Source: Halobacteriales archaeon YIM A00010
GTDB lineage: Archaea > Halobacteriota > Halobacteria > Halobacteriales > Haloarculaceae
NCBI GenBank assembly: GCA_025041175.1
Contig: JAKCFJ010000001.1
Coordinates: 2,311,526 to 2,375,525, forward strand
Length of the DNA stretch: 64,000 nucleotides
Direction of reading: 5' to 3'
Shown here in pieces: positions 28,660 through 35,650 of the stretch (the stretch's first letter is position 1; each line of letters begins with the position of its first letter). The notes beneath the pieces were generated by a model that was given only the letters and a program-made list of their open reading frames with translations, was not told the DNA's origin and searched no databases. The position numbers and the translations under genes are program-made.

Positions 28660-29928
28660 TCACCCGAAGTACTCCGCGATCTTGTTGTAGACCTCATCCA
28701 TGTTGTCTCCCTCGAGGGCAGACAACGGTACCACTTCGTGTTGTGGGAACGCGTTGACGATGCGCTGGATGCTCGAGTCGTCTAGATCGATCTTGTTTGC
28801 GAAGATCAATACCGGCAGATCCCGACTCTCAATGATTCCGACGAGCATCGTGTTGACCTGCGTGAACGGATCAGTCGTGCTATCGAGCACGTAGACAACG
28901 CCATCGACATCCTCACGGAGCCAGTGCATCGCTTCCGCAACGCCTTCGGTAGCCTCGCGCGAGCGGCGCACGGCGTCCTCTTTGGTCATGTCGTGTTCGA
29001 GGAACTCGTTGTAATCCACTTTTGTCGTCACACCCGGCGTATCGACGATGTCGATGGTAACGGACGATCCGTTGCGCTTGATCTCCACGTTCTCCTTTCG
29101 ACGGGCGCGACGGGTTTCGTGGGGAACGTGGCTCTCGGGTCCGACCGCGTCTCCCGTCCAATCGCGCGCAATGCGGTTTGCGAGCGTCGTGTTGTGAACG
29201 ACGAGACCGTCCGCGGTGGTGAACGTGTGGTGTTCGGGAACGGTGAGGTCGTAGATGGCACCGTCGTACTCCTCCACCTCGATCGAGACGACCGATTCCC
29301 ACGCGATGTCCTCGCTGGCGCTGTGGGTGGTTCCGATCGACGTGGGCGAAGCAGCTGTGGATGCGAGACAGCCACCGTCCGCCACGTACCGGTCGGTGGT
29401 GCCGTCCATCCCGGAGACGGACGACCGGAGACGGGGACCGGGAGGGGTGGGAGCAGAGGAGAGCCGAGCGACACGGCTCTCCACCGAAAGGGCGTCCGCC
29501 CGACGTTGGGCGACACCCCCATCCGAACGAACGATGAACGGGTGTTCGGGACTCACGACGACCGAGCTATCCGAACCAGTCCGAACGCGATACATCTCCC
29601 CCCGGTATCGCTGGCGAAACGCGTGCGAGACAGTGGCCGGAACGACCGTCAGATCCCCCGTCAGGGACGGAACACGGATATCTGCGTCCGAACACGCGAA
29701 CCACGTCTCGTGTGATGAACCGCTCACGTCGGGCGCATCCGGACACGCCTCACGCGCAGACGAATAGATCTCCTCGATCGGTCGGCGCGTGCCGTCCGAA
29801 AGCAGGATCTCCTCGTCTGCCGCGAGACACTTTCCCGCGTTTGGCGGCCCGTAGATTCCTATCCTCTTCGGTTCGCCCCCCGAAAACAGCCTTGAAATGC
29901 TGCCTTTGATGCTCGCTATCAGTCCCAT
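28660..29928 (-). CDS. oapA: Origin-associated GTPase OapA interrupted by an intein
   Basis: 422 residues as encoded. The host protein is an Era-like GTPase: GIYGPPNAGK (P-loop, residues 24-33), DIVDTPG (G3) and IFANKID (G4). The P-loop is broken after Lys33 by a 213-residue intein (residues 34-246), and host sequence resumes with TTLANRIARD. Only splicing would restore GPPNAGKTT and nucleotide binding; the spliced protein is 209 residues. It heads the oapABC operon beside oriC1. Confidence 0.93.
   Translation of the reverse strand: MGLIASIKGSISRLFSGGEPKRIGIYGPPNAGKCLAADEEILLSDGTRRPIEEIYSSAREACPDAPDVSGSSHETWFACSDADIRVPSLTGDLTVVPATVSHAFRQRYRGEMYRVRTGSDSSVVVSPEHPFIVRSDGGVAQRRADALSVESRVARLSSAPTPPGPRLRSSVSGMDGTTDRYVADGGCLASTAASPTSIGTTHSASEDIAWESVVSIEVEEYDGAIYDLTVPEHHTFTTADGLVVHNTTLANRIARDWTGDAVGPESHVPHETRRARRKENVEIKRNGSSVTIDIVDTPGVTTKVDYNEFLEHDMTKEDAVRRSREATEGVAEAMHWLREDVDGVVYVLDSTTDPFTQVNTMLVGIIESRDLPVLIFANKIDLDDSSIQRIVNAFPQHEVVPLSALEGDNMDEVYNKIAEYFG
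29191..29829 (-). other. Mini-intein in the OapA P-loop
   Basis: 213 residues from Cys34 (CLAADEEILLSDGTRRPIEE, block A) to His245-Asn246 (block G, ADGLVVHN), with Thr247 as the downstream nucleophile. Block B is VVSPEHPFIV with its conserved His129; block F is YDGAIYDLTVPEHHTFTT. Between B and F there are only about 85 residues and no LAGLIDADG motif, so the homing endonuclease is lost. The ends fall exactly between codons of the conserved GKT motif. Confidence 0.93.
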
Positions 29929-30234
29929 CCTAACGCGCTCCTCCCACGGCCGACGGCCGCGTATACCCGCAATTCCCCATCCGACGTACTTAAGCGTGCG
30001 TCAGACAACCATATCTTTGTTTTGGTATTGTTTTTGCTACATCTCATACGGATATATTTCAATTAACACCAGGTTCATTAACTTGAGAGGCTTGCGATGC
30101 TCAAGCGGAGGCGGTCCTCCAACGACCCTACGAGGACTACTTTGAATGTCTATTGGATATACACCCAACACGTGTATACAACCCGTGTATATGATAAAAT
30201 ATGATTCTATCCAAACACTATCGAGAGTTCCTAA

Positions 30235-30263
30235 CCCCCCATCCCCTTCGTTTCAACTGGAAC
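30235..30263 (-). promoter_or_regulatory. Origin recognition box 1
   Basis: Minus strand GTTCCAGTTGAAACGAAGGG extending into a G-run. It is a perfect 29-bp inverted copy of 30557-30585 and contains the haloarchaeal Orc1-binding core TTCCA-TTGAAAC-GGGG. Confidence 0.88.
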
Positions 30264-30556
30264 CCGATACAAAGGGAGTGGGGGATCTAGCGATCTCTCG
30301 TAGACACTATAATAAGGAAAGTTTTAATAGGGTAGAATGAGAACGGCAACTATAGTACAGAAAAGAGAATCTATTGTTTTGTTTTTTGTTTTCCTAGCTT
30401 CTTTCTAGCTTGTTTGTTTGGTAGTATACCGATCTAGTTCTAGTTCACTCTGTTATATAATCTATCCTATATATCTTATAGGAAAATAATTATATAATAT
30501 TTATACATTGTAGTTATTTTGGTGGGTCCTCGTGGGGGGTGGGGGGTCCTTTCGGG

Positions 30557-30585
30557 GTTCCAGTTGAAACGAAGGGGATGGGGGG
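30557..30585 (+). promoter_or_regulatory. Origin recognition box 2
   Basis: Perfect inverted partner of 30235-30263; the two face each other's outside and enclose the AT-rich unwinding segment. An additional G-rich stretch (30533-30546) precedes it. Confidence 0.88.
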
Positions 30586-30792
30586 TTGCCGTGGTACGTC
30601 CTGTTTCGGCTACCAATCAGTACTCGATCATACGATCGACATCACCTGGTTATACAATCAATACGCCATTATATCCCAATGTATCTTGACGAGTTCTCCA
30701 TACAGCCTCATGCATCAGTTACTGAATGATAACATATATCATCCTGTACCACACGAGATCTCCCGTTCGAACCGCAACGTTTAATGGGAATC

Positions 30793-30833
30793 TCACCCTC
30801 GTGTTCCCCTGCATCAGGTGGACACGAGGGTGA
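30793..30833. other. 12-bp-stem inverted repeat upstream of orc1
   Basis: TCACCCTCGTGT (30793-30804) and ACACGAGGGTGA (30822-30833) pair perfectly across a 17-nt spacer that itself contains CCTG...CAGG. It lies about 100 bp before orc1 and is not an origin recognition box. It may be an operator or a structural part of the origin. Confidence 0.7.
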
Positions 30834-30898
30834 CCTCCACCCCTCGATAGACAGCATTAGACGCCCGATATCAGTTATTATGATGAATGCGCGTATCT

Positions 30899-30921
30899 GT
30901 TCCACTTGAAATGAAGGGGTG
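30899..30921 (+). promoter_or_regulatory. Origin recognition box 3, next to the orc1 start
   Basis: GTTCCACTTGAAATGAAGGG then GTG; it differs from boxes 1 and 2 by a few bases. It ends 10 bp before the orc1 ATG, so Orc1 binding here could repress its own transcription. Confidence 0.82.
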
Positions 30922-30931
30922 AACGAAACGA

Positions 30932-32425
30932 ATGACCGACACAAACAGGGATGGAGATTCGGACACCATATTCGACGAAGAGCCAGTCGAAGCTGACGGT
31001 CAGAACACGTTATTCGATGGACTTCCAGGAGAAGAGGAGTCCTCTCGGGGGTTGTTCGACGATCTCCTCAGTAGCGAGCCGATTTTCGAGAACAAAGAGG
31101 TCCTCCGGCCGTCGTACACCCCTCGTCGTCTGCCCCACCGCGAGGAGCAGATCAACAATATGGCCACGATTCTCGTAACGGCCCTCCGCGGTGACACGCC
31201 CTCGAACATACTCATCTACGGGAAAACGGGCACTGGAAAGACAGCATCCGCGAAGTTCGTCAGCGAAGAGCTCGAAAGCACGTCCGAGAAGTACGAGGTT
31301 CCGTGTGAAGTGCAGTACATCAACTGCGAGGTCACGGACACCCAGTATCGCGTCCTCGCCCAGCTCGCGAACACGTTCATCGACGAGAACGAGCGGTACA
31401 TCGACGAGCGGCTGTCCGCGCTGAACGATCTCAGGGCGCGCGCGGACGAGTCGGCGTCCGCGCTTTCGGAGACGGCGTTCGAGTCGATCGGGGGGATCGA
31501 CGACCGGATCGAGACGTTGGAAGACGACCGCGAACAGTTCGAATCCGTTCCGATGACGGGATGGCCGACCGACCGGGTGTACTCCACGTTTTTCGACGCC
31601 GTCGAATACGCCGAGCGCGTCGTGGTCATCATGCTCGACGAGATCGACAAGCTCGTCGAAAAAAGCGGCGATGACACGCTGTACAACCTATCGCGGATGA
31701 ACTCCGAACTCGAAAACTCGCGCGTCTCCATCATCGGCATCTCGAACGACCTGAAGTTCACGGACTTTCTCGATCCGCGAGTCAAATCGAGCCTCGGCGA
31801 GGAGGAGATCGTCTTCCCACCCTACGACGCGACACAGCTCAAAGACATCCTCCAACACCGGTCGGAAGTGGCGTTCAAGTCGGGGGCGCTTTCGGACGAC
31901 GTGATCCCGTTGTGCGCGGCTTTTGCGGCCCAAGAGCACGGCGATGCCCGGCGCGCGCTCGATCTCCTTCGGACCGCGGGGGAGCTCGCGGAACGCGATC
32001 GGACGGACTTCATCGAGGAAGATCACGTCCGACAAGCACAGGAAAAGATCGAACTCGACCGCGTGGTCGAAGTCGTCAGAACGCTCCCCACACAATCGAA
32101 GCTGGTTCTGTACGCCATCATCCTCCTCGAACGCCACGGCGTTCGCAACATCAACACCGGCGAAGTGTTCAACATTTACAAACAACTCTGCACCGAGATC
32201 GGCGTGGACGTGTTGACACAGCGCCGCGTCACCGACCTCATCAGCGAGCTGGACATGCTCGGGATCGTGAACGCCGTCGTGGTCAGCAAAGGGCGGTACG
32301 GACGGACCAAGGAGATGAGCCTCTCCGTTCCCCTCGAAGACACCGAAACGATCCTGTTGAGCGATTCCCGCCTCGCAGACGTAGAAGAAGCACAGCCCTT
32401 CGTTCAAGCCCGGTTCGACGAATAA
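30932..32425 (+). CDS. orc1: Orc1/Cdc6 replication initiator
   Basis: 497 residues. An acidic N-terminus is followed by LRPSYTPRRLPHREEQINNM, Walker A NILIYGKTGTGKTASAKFVS, Walker B VVIMLDEIDKL, sensor ISIIGISNDLKF-type segment and sensor 2 (GDARRALDLLRTAG). The C-terminal winged helix (RRVTDLISELDMLGIVNAVV) binds origin boxes. An insertion of about 60 residues (from LSALNDLRARADESASALSE) lies between Walker A and B, as in haloarchaeal Orc1. It is adjacent to oriC1 and divergent from oapABC. Confidence 0.96.
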   Translation: MTDTNRDGDSDTIFDEEPVEADGQNTLFDGLPGEEESSRGLFDDLLSSEPIFENKEVLRPSYTPRRLPHREEQINNMATILVTALRGDTPSNILIYGKTGTGKTASAKFVSEELESTSEKYEVPCEVQYINCEVTDTQYRVLAQLANTFIDENERYIDERLSALNDLRARADESASALSETAFESIGGIDDRIETLEDDREQFESVPMTGWPTDRVYSTFFDAVEYAERVVVIMLDEIDKLVEKSGDDTLYNLSRMNSELENSRVSIIGISNDLKFTDFLDPRVKSSLGEEEIVFPPYDATQLKDILQHRSEVAFKSGALSDDVIPLCAAFAAQEHGDARRALDLLRTAGELAERDRTDFIEEDHVRQAQEKIELDRVVEVVRTLPTQSKLVLYAIILLERHGVRNINTGEVFNIYKQLCTEIGVDVLTQRRVTDLISELDMLGIVNAVVVSKGRYGRTKEMSLSVPLEDTETILLSDSRLADVEEAQPFVQARFDE

Positions 32426-32452
32426 TCAGCGCGGACGTCGATTCTGTCAGAC

Positions 32453-33220
32453 CTACGACCGTGCATGATCCATCACGATCGCTCCACCGAGGAGACCCGT
32501 TCCGAGGAGGCCACCGTAGACGCCAGCCGCGCTGGCTACCTGTCCGCTGATCATTCCCATGAGCAGCCGGATGGAGCCGAGATACGGGATGCGGAACACG
32601 GCCGTGCCGATGACCCACTCCGGCTTTACGGGTTCGCTGAGTCCCACGACCTGATCGTACTGACCGTTCTTCTCCTTGTTGTCCCCTTTCGTGATGAATC
32701 CACTGTGCTCTGCCGGACAGTTGGGAAGTTCCTCGCAGTTCTCCGCGTCCCTGATGTGGTCGGGATTTGCCTTGTCGTACCAGTTTTCGCCCTCATCCAC
32801 CCAGAATCGTGCGCGGTGGATGATCGGGGTTTGTTGTTCTGATCCGTCCGGCTCGTATATGATCACATCCCCGTACGAATCGAACTTCTCGTGATCGGCT
32901 TCTTGTGCTTGTTGGTAGGGGATGACGCCGGTGCTCTCACCGTTGTGGTCGATGGCTGCGTCACCCGAAAACCGGTGTTCTTCCATGACGAACACGAGAT
33001 CGCCCTGTTGAATGTTCGGGTCCATGCTCGGGCTTTCGATCGCAACCATCGGCGGCCACACCCCGCTGATCCCGAACAGCAGCGCCCCGACGAGAAGCAC
33101 GATCAGTATGGACCCTACGATCTCCCTGAGGAAGGCAATGAGTCCATGTTCCGTCGTCCACAACCACTTGAGCCATCCAATCGGCCCGACCGGATCATCC
33201 TCGTCGCCGGGGCTTGTCAT
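32453..33220 (-). CDS. sec11: Signal peptidase I (Sec11 type)
   Basis: 255 residues. One N-terminal membrane helix (GSILIVLLVGALLFGISGVW) precedes the catalytic ESPSMDPNIQQGDLVFV; TPIIHRARFWVDEG gives the catalytic His, and GFITKGDNKEKNGQYDQ the aspartates. A second hydrophobic region lies at the C-terminus. It cleaves Sec signal peptides outside the membrane. The gene is convergent with orc1, a neighbourhood seen in other haloarchaea. Confidence 0.94.
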   Translation of the reverse strand: MTSPGDEDDPVGPIGWLKWLWTTEHGLIAFLREIVGSILIVLLVGALLFGISGVWPPMVAIESPSMDPNIQQGDLVFVMEEHRFSGDAAIDHNGESTGVIPYQQAQEADHEKFDSYGDVIIYEPDGSEQQTPIIHRARFWVDEGENWYDKANPDHIRDAENCEELPNCPAEHSGFITKGDNKEKNGQYDQVVGLSEPVKPEWVIGTAVFRIPYLGSIRLLMGMISGQVASAAGVYGGLLGTGLLGGAIVMDHARS

Positions 33221-33361
33221 GAGGACTCATTGCTGCTCACCTTGTTTGAACCTTCTGGGTTCTGGTTACCGCTCTACGGTGTGAGAACAGGCGTTCCCTG
33301 CGCATAATTCCACGCGATAAACGGCCTAGACTGTCCCTCTTCCGGGTGTCGCTCGCTCGGG

Positions 33362-33458
33362 ATACTGTCGGACCTGCGGACGGATCGAGACGGACTATCA
33401 ATCTGCTGTCGGGCGAGTCACCAGCAGCCGATACGCAACCACTCCTGTCCGACAGTAG
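33362..33458 (+). repeat. 97-bp inverted-repeat element, family B copy 2 (B2)
   Basis: 97 bp, ends ATACTGTCGGAC and GTCCGACAGTAG (last base differs). It aligns without gaps to the reverse complement of 19131-19227; the hairpin CTGCTG...CAGCAG is kept. The flanking triplets are not a clean direct repeat. It lies 141 bp upstream of sec11. Confidence 0.86.
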
Positions 33459-33520
33459 AGGACACCGTTCGAGCCATTCTCCATGCCACGTGATTCCAAC
33501 CCGTCGGTATCGATACCGGT

Positions 33521-33545
33521 TCACACCCCTTGTTTCGAGTGGAAG
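33521..33545 (-). promoter_or_regulatory. Origin recognition box 4
   Basis: Minus strand CTTCCACTCGAAACAAGGGG then TGTGA, the same core as boxes 1-3. It faces away from box 5 across about 50 bp. Confidence 0.82.
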
Positions 33546-33597
33546 CCGTCGCAGCGAACGGACGGTAATTCCGGTGTACGCCCGTTGAATTCGGTCA

Positions 33598-33620
33598 ATC
33601 CACTCGAAACAGGGGGGTGA
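33598..33620 (+). promoter_or_regulatory. Origin recognition box 5
   Basis: ATCCACTCGAAACAGGGGGG then TGA. With box 4 it forms an inverted pair downstream of orc1 and sec11, enclosed between elements B2 and A2. Confidence 0.8.
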
Positions 33621-33656
33621 TCGGTCCGCTTCCGTCTCACATCGGTGATGGTACTC

Positions 33657-33765
33657 ATACTGTCGGTCATGGATCGTTGATCACTCGGTGGCCTGTTCGG
33701 TCAGGCACTTGCTCCGTGCTCTCGAAAACGCCACCGTCCATTCACGCAATCATGACCGACAGTAT
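33657..33765 (+). repeat. 109-bp inverted-repeat element, family A copy 2 (A2)
   Basis: The same length and perfect 14-bp ends as A1 and A3, with central hairpin GCCTG-TTCGGT-CAGGC. Flanks are TCA on both sides of TACTGTC...GACAGTA, a direct 3-bp repeat. No coding capacity. Confidence 0.88.
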
Positions 33766-33893
33766 CACGAACTGGCTGGTTCTAGCGGTCGTGTCGTTCC
33801 CGAACGCGACCGAAAAGCGTTCGTCGCGTCCGGACTGACAGAACGGGGACCCGACGACATGCATACGCGGAACTGCCAGCCAAATAGGGTGCG

Positions 33894-34277
33894 TTAGGAT
33901 TCGAGCCGGTATTTGAGCGTTCGGGTTCCTTCGAACGTCGGTCCGTTTCCCTCCCGTTCGAACGCGGCGTTCTCGACGGCTTCTTTGGTTTGTTTGTCTG
34001 ATGCAGGAACGAGCAGTTCGACGTCCATCTCTTCTTTGTGCGCGAATCGGATCGGTTCGTCGAGCAACTGCTCACAGATCTCTTCTTCCCCTTCCAACTG
34101 CGTGATGTGTACGGTGTCACGACGCGCGTCGAAGCTGATGAATCCCCGAACAGTGTCGTCGGTGACAGCGACACGCACGGTTCGATCGTGGACGAGATTG
34201 CGCATCACGTCCCGCGGTGCTCCTGTTTTGGTGGCGAGCTCTTCTGCGTCCGCCTCGGTGGCGTCCCGAATGTGCAT
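33894..34277 (-). CDS. GNAT-like N-acetyltransferase
   Basis: 127 residues. MHIRDATEADAEELATKTGA and VRVAVTDDTVRGFISFDARR resemble the first strands of the GNAT fold; the acetyl-CoA loop is weak (LEGEEEICEQLLDE). Haloarchaea carry such a protein near orc1. Acceptor unknown. Confidence 0.7.
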   Translation of the reverse strand: MHIRDATEADAEELATKTGAPRDVMRNLVHDRTVRVAVTDDTVRGFISFDARRDTVHITQLEGEEEICEQLLDEPIRFAHKEEMDVELLVPASDKQTKEAVENAAFEREGNGPTFEGTRTLKYRLES

Positions 34278-34422
34278 ATCCGGAGTAGGGTCCCCTACGA
34301 GTATAAAGCCCCAGCGGTAGTGACATGGAACGGCAAGGCTTCGCGGTATACGTGTCGTTTATGGCTGCTCACGAGAGACGTACGACAATGAGTTACACGG
34401 CCCGTCTCGGAGGGGGAGCACG

Positions 34423-35607
34423 ATGCGCGTAGTGTCGAAGTTCGGTGGTACCAGCCTCGGCAACGGCAACCGGATCAACCGGGCCGCCGACTCCATCGCA
34501 GCGGTGGTCGAGAACGGTCACGAGATCGCCGTGGTGGCGAGCGCGATGGGATCGACGACCGATTACCTGCTCGATTCCATCACGTTCGACGCGGACGAGT
34601 CCGACCGTGCTGAAATCGTCAGTATGGGTGAACGGACCAGCGTGCGGATGCTCAAAGCGGCGCTCGCGGCTCGTGGCATCGATGCGTTCTTTCTCGAACC
34701 CGGCACTGAGGATTGGCCCATCATAACGAACGCTCGGGGCGAGGTCGACGTGGCCGAAACCGAACGGCGCGCGAAGGCGCTCGCAGACCGACTCGACGGT
34801 AAAGTACCGATCATCACGGGCTTTCTGGCCCAAGACCACGCTGGCACCGTGACCACGCTCGGCCGCGGAGGGAGCGACAGCACCGCTGTCATGCTCGGGA
34901 ACTACATGAGCGCCGACGAGGTCGTCATCGTCACCGACGTCGAAGGCGTCATGACCGGCGATCCCCACGTCGTCGAGGGCGCGCGCAACGTCGGACAGAT
35001 AACGGTCGACGAGCTGCGTAACCTCTCATTTCGGGGAGCAGAGGTCATCGCACCCAGCTCACTCGGGTACAAAACCGACGAGTTCGGCGTTCGCGTCGTC
35101 CATTACCAACACGGCGACCTCCTCTCGGGCGGCACGACGATCGAAGGGCAGTTCGAGAGCCTCATCGATCTCCGGGATGCGCCGTTGGCGTGCATCACGC
35201 TCGCCGGCCGCTCTGTCAGAAACCAGGAGGGCGTTCTCTCCCAGCTTTCGCGCGCGCTCGCCGACCAGGAGATCAACATCGACGCCGTCGCAAGCGGGAT
35301 GGATTCGATCACGTTCTACGTCGATCAGGGTCTCACCGAACGCGTCGAAACTCTCCTACACGACGTCGTCATCGAGGACGAGCGACTGTCGAGCATCACC
35401 GTCGAGGACGATATCGCCGTCGTCCGAGTTACCGGTGGTGAGCTTCCCAACCAACCCGGCGTGATCAGCAACATCGTCAACCCCCTCGCAGACGCCCACA
35501 TCAACATTCACGACATCATCACCAGCGCGACCAGCGTGGCGATCTTCGTCGGCTGGGACGACGGTGAGGAAACCCTCGAAATCGTTCAAGAGGAGTTCTC
35601 TCACTGA
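34423..35607 (+). CDS. lysC: Aspartate kinase
   Basis: 394 residues. The amino acid kinase domain starts MRVVSKFGGTSLGNGNRIN and includes ITGFLAQDHAGTVTTLGRGG, SDSTAVMLGNYM and TDVEGVMTGDP. Two ACT domains follow (VRNQEGVLSQLSRALADQEI and ELPNQPGVISNIVNPLADAH). It phosphorylates aspartate at the start of threonine, methionine and lysine synthesis; the ACT repeats suggest feedback control by one of these amino acids. It is shorter than enterobacterial enzymes, as in archaea. Confidence 0.94.
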   Translation: MRVVSKFGGTSLGNGNRINRAADSIAAVVENGHEIAVVASAMGSTTDYLLDSITFDADESDRAEIVSMGERTSVRMLKAALAARGIDAFFLEPGTEDWPIITNARGEVDVAETERRAKALADRLDGKVPIITGFLAQDHAGTVTTLGRGGSDSTAVMLGNYMSADEVVIVTDVEGVMTGDPHVVEGARNVGQITVDELRNLSFRGAEVIAPSSLGYKTDEFGVRVVHYQHGDLLSGGTTIEGQFESLIDLRDAPLACITLAGRSVRNQEGVLSQLSRALADQEINIDAVASGMDSITFYVDQGLTERVETLLHDVVIEDERLSSITVEDDIAVVRVTGGELPNQPGVISNIVNPLADAHINIHDIITSATSVAIFVGWDDGEETLEIVQEEFSH

Positions 35608-35650
35608 ACGTGGGATAATTTCATTGTAATTCAATCATAATTGGGGGTGT

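Larger units (their letters stand above)
29929..30931. other. Replication origin oriC1 region
   Basis: About 1 kb without a gene lies between the divergent oapA and orc1. It contains three origin recognition boxes, G-runs beside two of them, and a very AT-rich unwinding segment (about 30300-30515, with long stretches such as TTATATAATATTTATA). This combination next to orc1 and oap genes is the haloarchaeal oriC1 arrangement. Earlier bases 29990-30230 are AT-rich without a clear motif. Confidence 0.88.

Noticed and set aside
29191-29829. OapA insert as an intron instead of an intein
   Set aside because: The insert is fully open, has intein blocks A, B, F and G, and ends in HN followed by Thr, so protein splicing explains it better.
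30540-30784. Small open frames inside the oriC1 region
   Set aside because: They overlap origin boxes and AT-rich unwinding DNA and carry no recognisable motif.
32441-32457. ATTCTGTCAGACCTACG resembles the left end of the B element
   Set aside because: 15 of 17 bases match but the following sequence does not, and no matching right end is present; kept as probable coincidence.
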